30,442 nucleotides of DNA from Fimbriimonadaceae bacterium (GCA_019694835.1 JAIBBE010000051.1:1-30442), one strand, 5' to 3'. Counted from the first letter of the stretch, positions 17,501 to 25,351 are shown. The notes: generated by a model from the letters alone, not told the origin. Translations and numbers: made by a program.

Positions 17501-17562
17501 CGTTGACTCCCTGTAGGCCCTTTCGGGCAGCGTAAGCGCGTCAGAGTCCCGCCTCACGGCAG

Positions 17563-17586
17563 CGAGGGCTGTGCGCAAAGCCCTCG
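17563..17586 (-). promoter_or_regulatory. Stem-loop in the leader of the flhD-like mRNA
   Basis: A perfect 8-base-pair stem, CGAGGGCT at 17563-17570 and AGCCCTCG at 17579-17586, with an 8-base loop. It lies between the promoter and the start codon of the flhD-like gene and would form in the transcript leader. It may tune mRNA stability or translation; role inferred. Confidence 0.5.
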
Positions 17587-17600
17587 AAATTGCTCGACCA

Positions 17601-17619
17601 TGTGAACAATTTATTCACA
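17601..17619. promoter_or_regulatory. Palindrome covering the -10 of the flhDC-like promoter
   Basis: TGTGAA-caattta-TTCACA, perfect 6-base arms around a 7-base centre. The centre contains the -10 hexamer of the leftward promoter, so a protein bound here would block RNA polymerase. Candidate operator for a repressor or for autoregulation. Confidence 0.55.
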
Positions 17620-17636
17620 CGATGCCGATCCGTCAA
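17608..17636 (-). promoter_or_regulatory. Sigma70-like promoter of the flhD-flhC-like operon
   Basis: On the minus strand, -35 TTGACG (17636-17631), a 17-base spacer, and -10 TAAATT (17613-17608). This is a close match to consensus with ideal spacing. Transcription would start near 17600, giving a leader of about 100 bases before the flhD-like ATG. Best promoter seen in the window. Confidence 0.7.
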
Positions 17637-17647
17637 TCTAAATTGCT

Positions 17648-17701
17648 CTAGTTTTCTAGGATTTTTGTCGCGCCAAACTAGCAGTTTCGCTAGTTTTCTA
17701 C
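17648..17701. promoter_or_regulatory. Repressor operator region with perfect 8-base inverted repeat
   Basis: AAACTAGC-agtttc-GCTAGTTT at 17675-17696 is a perfect inverted repeat typical of a dimeric phage-type repressor site. The 11-mer CTAGTTTTCTA occurs twice, at 17648-17658 and 17690-17700, so a second half-site lies next to the -35 of the leftward promoter. The site sits between the divergent flhD-like and repressor genes, where the repressor product would control both. Confidence 0.65.
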
Positions 17702-17747
17702 AGTTCTTACCCGGTTCAGGTATCCATAGCCAAAGGAAGCGGGTAGC

Positions 17748-17867
17748 ATGTCGCGGACCGCTGGAAAGCGGAGGGCATTCCCCACACTTCGAAACACTGG
17801 ACGGCGCTTCGATTGCCCGTATGAAGAAACGGCCCGAGAAAGCAATTCAAACCAACATCCCACCTGA
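17748..17867 (+). CDS. Possible 39-aa leader peptide overlapping the repressor start
   Basis: A short ORF (MSRTAGKRRAFPTLRNTGRR at the N-terminus) starts at an ATG with AAGGA 10 bases upstream and runs in another frame across the repressor start codon at 17821. The repressor ATG itself has no visible ribosome site, so translation of this ORF might deliver ribosomes to it. No similarity recognised; may be chance. Confidence 0.35.
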   Translation: MSRTAGKRRAFPTLRNTGRRFDCPYEETARESNSNQHPT

Positions 17868-18534
17868 CTCGAAGGGCGAACCCACCACAAAGGAACGCTT
17901 CGCTCTTGCACGCGCCCAGGTGAAGCGAACTCTTGTACCTGGGTTCCGTGACAGGCTTCTATCGACGGTGCGGCAACTGACCGATGTTCGCGGGCCCGAA
18001 GTCGACGCTGCCGCGATCGCGAGGTATTTCGCGCTGATCACCGGCACCGCACCTGCCACGGCGCGCCGCTGGCTGGACGAAAGCGATCCCGGCCTACCCG
18101 ATCTCGCTTCCTTTTCCTCCTTGTGCCGGTTCACTCACGCCGACCCGTCCTGGCTGCTCGGACTAGGGGAAGCTCCGTTGCAGAACGAATCGGAATGGAT
18201 GAGTCTGTTGACGCGAGACATCGCCCAGACCGCAGGCGCGCTGTCCGGGGTTCGCGTCACTGGCGACGAGATGGAGCCAGAAATCAAGGCGGGAGACTGG
18301 GTGCTCGTCGACACGACGAACCGGGCATGGGGTCAAAACGGTATGTTCGTGATCGAGTACCAAGGGGTTCGCTCTCTGCGGACAATCGATCCGAAATTCG
18401 GTGCCGGATTCGTCCTCTCCTGCAAGAACAAGGCTTACGGAGAGACGCTCATCGCCGGGGCGGACGACGCCGCGAAGATTGGATTGCAGTTGGTTGGTCG
18501 CGCCATGGCGCATATCGGCTTCAACCGGACGTAG
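17821..18534 (+). CDS. CI/LexA-fold (S24-like) repressor lacking the catalytic serine
   Basis: A 237-residue transcriptional repressor. Residues about 42-110 form an HTH domain (AAIARYFALITGTAPATARRWL, then LASFSSLCRFTHADPSWLLGLGE, the usual phage-repressor layout). The C-terminal domain has the S24 fold motif VRVTGDEMEPEIKAGDWVLVD, but the nucleophile of the usual GDSMEP is Glu (codon GAG at 18268-18270). The lysine expected in the xKRx motif appears as Arg in SLRTI. Self-cleavage is therefore unlikely. It is divergent from the flhDC-like operon, like SetR in SXT. The first in-frame ATG is used; it lacks a clear Shine-Dalgarno. Confidence 0.88.
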   Translation: MKKRPEKAIQTNIPPDSKGEPTTKERFALARAQVKRTLVPGFRDRLLSTVRQLTDVRGPEVDAAAIARYFALITGTAPATARRWLDESDPGLPDLASFSSLCRFTHADPSWLLGLGEAPLQNESEWMSLLTRDIAQTAGALSGVRVTGDEMEPEIKAGDWVLVDTTNRAWGQNGMFVIEYQGVRSLRTIDPKFGAGFVLSCKNKAYGETLIAGADDAAKIGLQLVGRAMAHIGFNRT

Positions 18535-18576
18535 ATGCCGACCCGACTCGGATTGGCGTCGCGTCCCACCGTGTCT

Positions 18577-18598
18577 GCACTAGCGTTTTTGCTAATCG
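18577..18598. promoter_or_regulatory. Degenerate second copy of the repressor operator
   Basis: ACTAGC-gttttt-GCTAAT at 18579-18596 keeps the spacing of the 17675-17696 site and five to six bases of each half. It lies after the repressor gene and upstream of the 337-aa gene. If real, the repressor would also control that gene. Confidence 0.4.
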
Positions 18599-18674
18599 CC
18601 CGCCGCCCACTCGTCTAAAGTTAGTTAGTTTTGCCAGTTGTCAGAGTCGTCGCCGGATTGGACACTTAGTGCCC

Positions 18675-19688
18675 ATGAACCGGGCACTCCAAATCACTCC
18701 TGCAGAGATCCCTTCGGCAACCCGAAGAGTCGACCGCAGAGGCTCCGACCCGCGGCTTGGCCGCCCGCATCGCGATCCTTCAAACGGACCTCCGCCTTGC
18801 CAGCCGAACCTGATCCGACAGTTGCCGCTCCCGCTTCTCCGGAACAAGACAATCAGTGGTGACGTTCGACGGGCGCTTGGCGTCACGGTTCACCTCGACT
18901 TCCATAGACCCGTTTCCCAAACGGTCGTCGATCGAGCCATGGACGCGACGGCATTCGGTGTCCGTTCTACGGAAATCGCGGCCGCCGCGCTTGTGGATAG
19001 GGGCCGATCCGTCCTTGCAATGCTGCCACGCTGGTTTCCACTGGACGAAATGCGGTCGTTCGGGAACGGTGACGAAGAGGGTATCTGCTCGGCACAAAAC
19101 ATGTCCGAACTGGAGTCGAACGCGCTCAGATGGGCAAGGAAGATCGATACGCCGTTGAAGCGGGTATCGTCACACGCCTATTGTTTGATTGGGCTATGTG
19201 AAGATCTCGACGGCGACACCGCGCACGCAGTCAGCGAGGATACGTTCGGCGTGCTTGCCGAACTCGTCCAAACGAGAATGCGGCAAGCAACCGGGTGGCA
19301 AGCGCGAGTCGAAATCGGAGGCTGCGGTTCATTGCGCACGACCGTGAAGGAGGGAGTCTTCCGGCTTCGGCTGGAAAGACTGGGAGATTCTCTCCGATTG
19401 CACGCAAATGCGCGAGGCTCTACGCCAAGCGTACAGATTGAAACCAGCCTTTGTGGGCACGCCGCAATCGTCAGACTGCCTGGCTCAGAGGTCTCCGGCG
19501 AAGTCGCCTACAAGATCGAGGGGCCGGACGGCACGACGCCAGACGTCACGGAGTCGGCGGTTGTGGCGTATATCGTCGATTCACTTAAGACGAATCCCGT
19601 TGTACTACCCACCATAGGCAGAGGTGCGCGCTTGGCCATGTTTGGTGCCAACGAGCACGACGAACACCCTTTGATGATTCGCCTGTAA
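18675..19688 (+). CDS. Unknown 337-aa protein downstream of the repressor
   Basis: A soluble protein of 337 residues from the ATG at 18675 (a GTG two codons earlier is an alternative; neither has a clear ribosome site). The frame is open back to 18123, but that part is the shadow of the repressor gene. The N-terminal 60 residues are Pro/Arg-rich. The rest contains VTVHLDFHRPVSQTVVDRAMDA, WARKIDTPLKRVSSHAYCLIGLCEDLDGDTAHAV and a beta-rich end. No family is recognised and there are no membrane segments. It ends at a strong hairpin. Codon use looks like that of the tra genes, so it is probably a resident element gene. Confidence 0.75.
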   Translation: MNRALQITPAEIPSATRRVDRRGSDPRLGRPHRDPSNGPPPCQPNLIRQLPLPLLRNKTISGDVRRALGVTVHLDFHRPVSQTVVDRAMDATAFGVRSTEIAAAALVDRGRSVLAMLPRWFPLDEMRSFGNGDEEGICSAQNMSELESNALRWARKIDTPLKRVSSHAYCLIGLCEDLDGDTAHAVSEDTFGVLAELVQTRMRQATGWQARVEIGGCGSLRTTVKEGVFRLRLERLGDSLRLHANARGSTPSVQIETSLCGHAAIVRLPGSEVSGEVAYKIEGPDGTTPDVTESAVVAYIVDSLKTNPVVLPTIGRGARLAMFGANEHDEHPLMIRL

Positions 19689-19707
19689 ATCCGGTTCAGC
19701 TTCAAAC

Positions 19708-19737
19708 GAACACGGCCCGCCGTAGCGGGCCGTGTTC
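19708..19737. terminator. Bidirectional terminator hairpin
   Basis: A perfect 13-base-pair stem with CGTA loop (GAACACGGCCCGC at 19708-19720, GCGGGCCGTGTTC at 19725-19737). It lies between the convergent 337-aa gene and the 73-aa ORF. No long T-tract on either side, so efficiency is uncertain. Confidence 0.7.
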
Positions 19738-19755
19738 CGAATGGGTTGTCGAACA

Positions 19756-19977
19756 TCAAGCCGACCGAGCCCACCTTCCTTCCGGCAGTTGCTTTACATC
19801 GTATCCGTCAGATCTCGGATAGCGCGCCTTGACGATCCTGCGAACACCGGCAACGGTACTCGCAAACACGAGGCATGTGACCATGGATGCCGGCCGACGT
19901 ACCGTACCCCATAGACGGAAGGTGCACTCGAATCGCACTCGGTCCGGTTCGATGGTCCTGTCACGCAGTTCTTGCAT
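19756..19977 (-). CDS. Small hypothetical protein (73 aa)
   Basis: A 73-residue ORF with a good GAGG ribosome site 6-7 bases before its ATG. The sequence is basic and contains FECTFRLWGTVRRPASMVTCLVFASTVAGVRRIVKARYP, which suggests a compact beta-alpha fold; no family is recognised. It follows the DUF932-like gene and its palindromic terminator on the same strand, and converges on the 337-aa gene. Confidence 0.55.
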   Translation of the reverse strand: MQELRDRTIEPDRVRFECTFRLWGTVRRPASMVTCLVFASTVAGVRRIVKARYPRSDGYDVKQLPEGRWARSA

Positions 19978-20005
19978 TCAACACCTCTTCAGACAGGGAA
20001 AAGAA

Positions 20006-20029
20006 CCCCGGCACCGTACGGTGCCGGGG
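20006..20029 (-). terminator. Rho-independent terminator after the DUF932-like gene
   Basis: A perfect 24-base palindrome (arms CCCCGGCACCGT / ACGGTGCCGGGG). Read on the minus strand it is followed by TTCTTTT. It lies 39 bases past the stop of the DUF932-like gene, a typical intrinsic terminator. Confidence 0.8.
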
Positions 20030-20067
20030 AGCCGCGGCCTTGCGGCCCGTTTGCTGCGCCACGTCGA

Positions 20068-21126
20068 TCAGGCCGCAGCAACTTCCTTCCATTCGACCGG
20101 GCTGAGGTCGATCAGCTTGCCGCCGAGTTCCTCGAATTGCGTCGACCGGTCGTAGTCGTCGATCTCCTGGCTGAAGTGCGTGACGGCATTTACGAGACCG
20201 TAGGCACTCAGATCCGCGTCTTCGATCAGATGACGCAGCACACCGGAACGCTCCACATCGTTGAGACCATACTTGTTGGCCAACACCGTGACCGCTTTGA
20301 CGGGATCCCCGGACAACTTGATGCCCATGGTTGCCTGCATCCGATCGGTGATCATCGCGAACGTGGCTTCGGACACCGCGACTTGCACCATGTCCCGCAC
20401 CTTGAGAAAGAAGGCGTGATCGTCGGCTTGCAGCGTGTCGTCCTTGAAGTACGCCACGGCATCGCCGCTCGCATCGTGAATCCGGCCGATGTGCGTCTTG
20501 CGCATGGTGCGATCTGGAACAATCAACCCATTGCGACATACCAGACGGTAGACCAGAGGCTGCACAGACAGCGTCCCGCATCCCACCTCGGAGTTCGACA
20601 CCACGACTCCGGCCTGCACGAAATCGCCAGGGGCAATCTCACGCTCTACCTTCGGCGAGATGACCTTCAGATACATCCGCGTTTCGGTGAGTTGCACGGA
20701 TTCGAAACGCGCGCCGGGAAGCTGCTTCAGCACGGGAATCACATGCGACGCGAGGTCATAGTTGTCGAGGCGACGATAGCGGTCCGAGAGAACCGCGCGA
20801 ACCTTGCCGTCCAGAGTACGGACCAGGCGATTCTCCGACTCGCTGCCCAACCAGGTGTTGACGTTCTGGTCGAGGAGGGCCGGGTGGGAATCGCGCATCC
20901 GCTCGAAGTAGGCGAACGGAATTCCGAGTTTCTCGGCGAGTTGGCGCCGCGCAATGTCCGTCGTATCGTAGGTCGTCGGCCCCTCCCGTTCCTGGATTCG
21001 GAGCCTGCAGGTGCCGTTCTCCGTCTCCGAGGTAACGAGCGAGGAGGGCACGATCATGTCCTTCTTGGTCTCGAGCTGCCGTTCGAGTTCCTTGGCAAGG
21101 TCAACGAGAGAAGTTCCGCTTTTCAT
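20068..21126 (-). CDS. DUF932-family protein
   Basis: A 352-residue protein of the DUF932 family, common on phages, plasmids and ICEs and of unproven function. Typical blocks: the central AVLSDRYRRLDNYDLASHVIPVLKQ (family A.lSdrYr.ldn.dl), RMYLKVISPKVEREI, SNSEVGCGTLSVQPLVYRLVCRNGLI (family NSE.G.ss...l.r.vCtNGl), and GLVNAVTHFSQEIDDYDRSTQFEELGGKLI at the C-terminus. The ATG at 21126 has GGAG 8 bases upstream; a longer frame runs into the leader hairpins. A transcription leader with two stem-loops precedes it. Confidence 0.88.
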   Translation of the reverse strand: MKSGTSLVDLAKELERQLETKKDMIVPSSLVTSETENGTCRLRIQEREGPTTYDTTDIARRQLAEKLGIPFAYFERMRDSHPALLDQNVNTWLGSESENRLVRTLDGKVRAVLSDRYRRLDNYDLASHVIPVLKQLPGARFESVQLTETRMYLKVISPKVEREIAPGDFVQAGVVVSNSEVGCGTLSVQPLVYRLVCRNGLIVPDRTMRKTHIGRIHDASGDAVAYFKDDTLQADDHAFFLKVRDMVQVAVSEATFAMITDRMQATMGIKLSGDPVKAVTVLANKYGLNDVERSGVLRHLIEDADLSAYGLVNAVTHFSQEIDDYDRSTQFEELGGKLIDLSPVEWKEVAAA

Positions 21127-21150
21127 ACTTGTATCTCCAAAGAGAAAAGC

Positions 21151-21190
21151 GGGGACGAGTCTCCCCTGCGCGGGGAAAAACATCCCCGCG
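21151..21190 (-). promoter_or_regulatory. Tandem hairpins in the leader of the DUF932-like gene
   Basis: Two stem-loops lie 25-64 bases upstream of the DUF932-like ATG: GGGGA-cgagtc-TCCCC (21151-21166) and CGCGGGGA-N6-TCCCCGCG (21169-21190). They share G-rich and C-rich arms, so alternative pairings are possible. They could be a leader attenuator or simply end an upstream transcript. Confidence 0.45.
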
Positions 21191-21345
21191 GGCACGAGAG
21201 AAATGGCTGTCTGATCAGCCGGACTTGGCGCGACGAAGCGCGCATTGCTTAAGGGCTACCTTTCGAACGAACGTCGTTCCTGGTTTGGCAGCTACCAGTT
21301 GAAACCGTTTCGATGGGGGCTTGGTCGAACACCCATTGAAAAGGC

Positions 21346-21366
21346 GGGGCGCGAACTTCGCGCCCC
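21346..21366 (-). terminator. Terminator after the primase gene
   Basis: The palindrome GGGGCGCGAA-c-TTCGCGCCCC lies 6 bases past the primase stop codon. On the minus strand it is followed shortly by CTTTTC. Likely ends the nrdJ-primase transcript. Confidence 0.7.
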
Positions 21367-21372
21367 TCCAGG

Positions 21373-22374
21373 TCAAGCCACTTTCAACTTTCTGGCACAA
21401 CGTCTGCGCCAGACATCTTCCCAGTCTTCGCCAGTCCTTGGGGGAATGAACACGCCGACCTCAATCGCGTAGCCGCGCCTGCGTTCCTCCTTCTTGACCC
21501 GGCGAGCGAGTGCATAAGCAGAGGCCTCGCCATCGAACTGTCCATCCGAGTCGTTGTCGCCGTAGATGCGCAACTTCCGCACGGACTCCGGGATCCAGAG
21601 CTTCTCCATGTTCCCGCAACTGAGTGTCGGCCACACGGGGAGTCCGGTTGCAAGGTGAAGCGCGATCGATTTCTCGACGCCTTCGGCCACTGCCAGTTCG
21701 TCCCGAACCGGAAACAACCTCACCGCCGCGCCGTTGATGCCAGCGCTCAGCAGCTTCTTCACGTCAGGCACGGGGGCCTTCTTGCCCTCATGCAGATAGG
21801 TTCGATGCAGCGTCACAGCGACGCCGTCCGGACCTTGCACGCAAGCGAGCATCGCCGGATACGCGCCTACCTTCTTGGATCTTCCTCCTTCCTGTTTCTC
21901 GAAATACCCGAGCGCCGGATGAAAGCGAATCGTGCTCGGGTACTTCTCCATGTGGAGCCCACGACCGGTCAGGTAGCGGTCCACTTCATCACCCGCGGAT
22001 ACCGGCAGTGCTTCGTCCCAGATGCGCCTGGCGAGCAAGCGCATCTTCTCGCTGCTCGGTGCAGCCATGGCCGGTTCGGCCAATGACGTACCCACCACGC
22101 ATTCCACATCGCGCAACACCACCATGAATTCCTTCTGCAGAACCATCTCGGCGAGTTTGAACCCGTCGCCTGGTCCACATCCACGGCAATGGTAATCACC
22201 GTGGCGAAACTTGTCGGTGTACTGAAACCGGTCGGTTCCGCCGCATCCGGGGCAGGGCTGATTGCGCTTGTTCAACAGCTTCGCATCCACGCCGATCTGC
22301 TCGAGGATGGCTGTCCAGTGTCCTTCTGCTCTTGCCTTCACTGCGTTGAGGCGGGCTTGGAATTCCTGACTCAT
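21373..22374 (-). CDS. Zinc-finger/Toprim DNA primase of a mobile element
   Basis: A 333-residue primase-like protein. The N-terminal zinc finger uses Cys41, Cys44, Cys63 and Cys66 (CPGC and CRGC) and has the P4-alpha-type spacing PCPGCGGTDRFQY. The Toprim core has the catalytic glutamate in AVAEGVEKSIA (E231) and the acidic motif GDNDSDG (272-278). There is no helicase domain, so it resembles a stand-alone plasmid or ICE primase that primes the lagging or transferred strand. The ATG at 22374 follows GGGGGTG by 6 bases and lies 13 bases after the nrdJ stop, so the two genes are one transcription unit. Confidence 0.88.
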   Translation of the reverse strand: MSQEFQARLNAVKARAEGHWTAILEQIGVDAKLLNKRNQPCPGCGGTDRFQYTDKFRHGDYHCRGCGPGDGFKLAEMVLQKEFMVVLRDVECVVGTSLAEPAMAAPSSEKMRLLARRIWDEALPVSAGDEVDRYLTGRGLHMEKYPSTIRFHPALGYFEKQEGGRSKKVGAYPAMLACVQGPDGVAVTLHRTYLHEGKKAPVPDVKKLLSAGINGAAVRLFPVRDELAVAEGVEKSIALHLATGLPVWPTLSCGNMEKLWIPESVRKLRIYGDNDSDGQFDGEASAYALARRVKKEERRRGYAIEVGVFIPPRTGEDWEDVWRRRCARKLKVA

Positions 22375-22387
22375 CACATCACCCCCT

Positions 22388-25276
22388 TCAACCACAGCTA
22401 CCGATTGAACCGCAATCAGAACAACGCTCGCAGCCGTCGACCTTGAAAACCGCGAATTCGCCGCACTCGCTGCAACGCGAGCCGGCGATTCGCCCGGCGA
22501 TCGGCGTTCCCACAGTTGCGCCACCCGTACTCCGGTTCAGCGATCCGCCCCCTGCCTGCCCATGTTCATCAAGCAACCCCAGCACCTTGTAGCGATGGAG
22601 AATGAGGTGAGCAACGTAGGCAACCGTGGACGAGTAGTGCGCCTGCTTGTGATTGCCGGGCGTCCAGTGCATGAAATCCAGCTCGGCTTCGCTGTAGTTC
22701 AACAATTTGCGAAGCTTCAAGCCGATCCAGGCCGGATCGTGCACCCACATATCGACGCTCAACAGCTTGCACAGTCCATCCAGCGCTTTCGGGTAGACCC
22801 CGGACAGCCAAACGCTGAAGGGACGGACCGTGCCGTCTGGCAACTGCAACTCCTTAAGCCCGACGACGAAGTCATCGCCGGCCCTGTCGTTCCTGACGTC
22901 CCACGTCCAGGACAGCGTTCCTTCCCCTTTGGACTTCGGCTCCTTGCGGAACAACAACGAATCCATCAGGGGAGTCGGCACACCGCCTTGGGTTGAAAAC
23001 GCACAGAGCTGCTCGCAGCGGTACTGCACGAGACTCGCAAAGTAGGGAACCACACCTTCAAACCGGCTCATCTGGCCGTCAGGAAATGGTGCGTCGAACC
23101 TCGCGTCCGCTGCCTTCAGCAACTTCTCCAGCTTGAACTTCAACCAGGCCACGTCATTCGCACGCATGTCCATCGACAACGTCTTTGCGACGGCGCCAAG
23201 GCCACGAGGCTGATCCACACCATTGACCCACGCCTCGAACGGCATGCCCAGGTCATTCTGGCCGACGAACAGTCCCGCATCGATGATGCCCGGGACGTCC
23301 ATCATGAACGTCCACGCCATGTTGCCCAGCGGAAACACCGGGCGCGACGGATATTGCAGGGCCGACACCACATCGGGCACCGCATCAAGGCGAATGCGAC
23401 GATCTGGATCCTCCTGCTCACGCAAGCTCCCGACCGCCGCCGAATGCTCAGGCACGACGCTCAACACCGCTCCGAGCGTGCTGTTCGGGCGATAGGTTGC
23501 AATACCCTTCAACCCAGCCTTCCACGCGTCGAGGTACAGCATCTCGAACTGGTCGTAGGAATAATCGGCCGGCACGTTGACCGTCTTGCTGATCGACGTG
23601 TCGATGTATGGCGCAACAGCAGCCACCATGTCCTTGTGAGCCGCGGCAGACAACTCCAACGCGGTCACGAAGTACGGTGGCAACGCACCATCGGGCTCCG
23701 GTTCGACCTTTCCCGTTGACACAAGGTGACGATACAGCCGCCACGCATGATCCTCCACCTGATACTCCTTGATACTCCCATCGGCCATTCGCTTCCGACG
23801 CGAATAGGTCCAGGCGAATGCCGGCTCGATTCCGTTGGAAGCATTGTCAGCAAACGCCAGCGAAATAGTTCCCGTCGGCGCAACCGACAGAAGATGCGAG
23901 TTGCGTATCCCGTGGCGACCGATGAGTTGCTTGGTCGATTTGGGCAGGCGCGCGGCGAAGTGCTCCCCATTCAGGAAGCGCTCCGCTTCGAACATCGGAA
24001 ACGGCCCCTTCTCGCACGCCAATTCGACCGAGGCCAAATAGGCAAGGTCACGCATCGTCACAGCCAAGTGGCCTGCAAAGGTCCGTGCTTCCAGCGAGTC
24101 GTACCGGAGCCTCAGCATCACCAGCGCATCCCCGAGCCCGAGAAATCCGAGCCCGATACGTCGCTTCGCCATTGCCTCGGATTTCTGCTTCGCCAACGGC
24201 CAGCGAGTGACGTCAAGGACGTTGTCCAGCATACGGACGCCGACGCGCACGGCTTCTTCGAAGGACGAGAAATCGAATCGCGCTTCCTTTGTAAAGGGTT
24301 CTCGAACGAACCGCGTCAGGTTGATCGAGCCCAAATCGCAGCAACCATAGGGCGGCAACGGTTCTTCCGCACACGGATTCGTCGCTTCAATCGTCTCGCA
24401 GTAGTGGAGATTGTTGTCGCGATTGATCCGGTCGAGGAACAGGATGCCGGGTTCCGCGTGATCGTACGTCGACCGCATGATCTGGTCCCATAGCGCACGG
24501 GCCGAGACCACCTTGTACACCCAGCGTCCATCAGGTCCCTGATGTGCCCCAGCTGCAATCAGCTCATCGCAGGGCTCGGCACTGTGAGCGAGCGCAAACG
24601 ACCCGTTGGCTTCGACAGCATCCATGAAGGCGTCAGTCACTCCGACCGAGATGTTGAAATTGGTCAGGTCACCTTCGTCCTTCGCATGAATGAAGCTTTC
24701 GATGTCAGGATGGTCGCACCGCAATACCCCCATCTGTGCACCTCTTCGCGCACCGGCTGACTCGACCGTTTCACACGACCGATCGAACACCCGCATGTAG
24801 GAAACGGGACCCGAGGCACGCGACTGCGTGCTCTTCACCCGCGCCCCACTCGGTCGGATCGCCGAAAAATCGTATCCGACACCGCCGCCGCGGCGCATCG
24901 TCTCCGCGGCCTCTGCAAGCGCCGTGTAGATGGAGGGACGCCCTTCCGACTCCTCGGAGATCGAGTCGCCGATCGGCTGCACAAAGCAATTGATCAGGGT
25001 AGCGCTGAGCGGCGTTCCTGCCGCTGAACAGATCCGTCCCGCGGGCACAAACTCGCCACGGCTCATTACAGCGAAGAACCGCTGCTCCCAGACCTGCCGC
25101 TTCGGCAATTCCTCGACACTTGCCAGGGCGGCCGCCACTCGGCGACAGATCTGCGACGCATCCTGCTCCCGCGCTTTGGCGTACTTCTCGCGCAGCACCT
25201 CGTTCGAGATCTCCTGGGCCTCGGGGAGGTCCGGATTGCCGGCTGGCAGCACTTCACTTATGTCAAACATTTCCAT
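22388..25276 (-). CDS. nrdJ: Adenosylcobalamin-dependent (class II) ribonucleotide reductase
   Basis: NrdJ makes deoxynucleotides from ribonucleotides using coenzyme B12 and works with or without oxygen. From the ATG at 25276 (GGAG 8 bases upstream) it is 962 residues. Visible motifs: a redox Cys in [14 protein letters not shown] (C97), the [13 protein letters not shown] loop, [13 protein letters not shown], the catalytic NPCAE (300-304), and a CxxC-rich tail (CERCSDC) that passes electrons. A duplicated TSCPD-like region lies at about 690-880. All active-site residues are present. It shares a transcript with a primase and lies inside a conjugative element, an unusual setting for a core metabolic enzyme. 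Confidence 0.96.
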   Translation of the reverse strand: MEMFDISEVLPAGNPDLPEAQEISNEVLREKYAKAREQDASQICRRVAAALASVEELPKRQVWEQRFFAVMSRGEFVPAGRICSAAGTPLSATLINCFVQPIGDSISEESEGRPSIYTALAEAAETMRRGGGVGYDFSAIRPSGARVKSTQSRASGPVSYMRVFDRSCETVESAGARRGAQMGVLRCDHPDIESFIHAKDEGDLTNFNISVGVTDAFMDAVEANGSFALAHSAEPCDELIAAGAHQGPDGRWVYKVVSARALWDQIMRSTYDHAEPGILFLDRINRDNNLHYCETIEATNPCAEEPLPPYGCCDLGSINLTRFVREPFTKEARFDFSSFEEAVRVGVRMLDNVLDVTRWPLAKQKSEAMAKRRIGLGFLGLGDALVMLRLRYDSLEARTFAGHLAVTMRDLAYLASVELACEKGPFPMFEAERFLNGEHFAARLPKSTKQLIGRHGIRNSHLLSVAPTGTISLAFADNASNGIEPAFAWTYSRRKRMADGSIKEYQVEDHAWRLYRHLVSTGKVEPEPDGALPPYFVTALELSAAAHKDMVAAVAPYIDTSISKTVNVPADYSYDQFEMLYLDAWKAGLKGIATYRPNSTLGAVLSVVPEHSAAVGSLREQEDPDRRIRLDAVPDVVSALQYPSRPVFPLGNMAWTFMMDVPGIIDAGLFVGQNDLGMPFEAWVNGVDQPRGLGAVAKTLSMDMRANDVAWLKFKLEKLLKAADARFDAPFPDGQMSRFEGVVPYFASLVQYRCEQLCAFSTQGGVPTPLMDSLLFRKEPKSKGEGTLSWTWDVRNDRAGDDFVVGLKELQLPDGTVRPFSVWLSGVYPKALDGLCKLLSVDMWVHDPAWIGLKLRKLLNYSEAELDFMHWTPGNHKQAHYSSTVAYVAHLILHRYKVLGLLDEHGQAGGGSLNRSTGGATVGTPIAGRIAGSRCSECGEFAVFKVDGCERCSDCGSIGSCG

Positions 25277-25297
25277 GGTGTTACTCCAGAAAAGGTA

Positions 25298-25351
25298 CCC
25301 AGCTGACACGGCTATCGCCCTTGATTGGCGTGCTCCAATGTCAAAGCTGGG
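25298..25351 (-). promoter_or_regulatory. Structured RNA element next to the nrdJ ribosome site
   Basis: CCCAGCTGACA at 25298-25308 pairs with TGTC-aa-AGCTGGG at 25339-25351: 11 base pairs with a two-base bulge. Inside is a smaller hairpin (CGCC/GGCG). The element ends about 10 bases before the GGAG of nrdJ, so it could control translation. No cobalamin-riboswitch consensus was recognised. Confidence 0.5.

Noticed and set aside
19972..21252. A 426-codon plus-strand open frame opposite the DUF932-like gene
   Set aside because: The minus-strand protein carries recognisable family blocks, and the plus-strand translation does not.
21215..21400. A 61-codon minus-strand ORF after the primase gene
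   Set aside because: It runs through the terminator hairpin at 21346-21366, overlaps the primase end and has no ribosome site.
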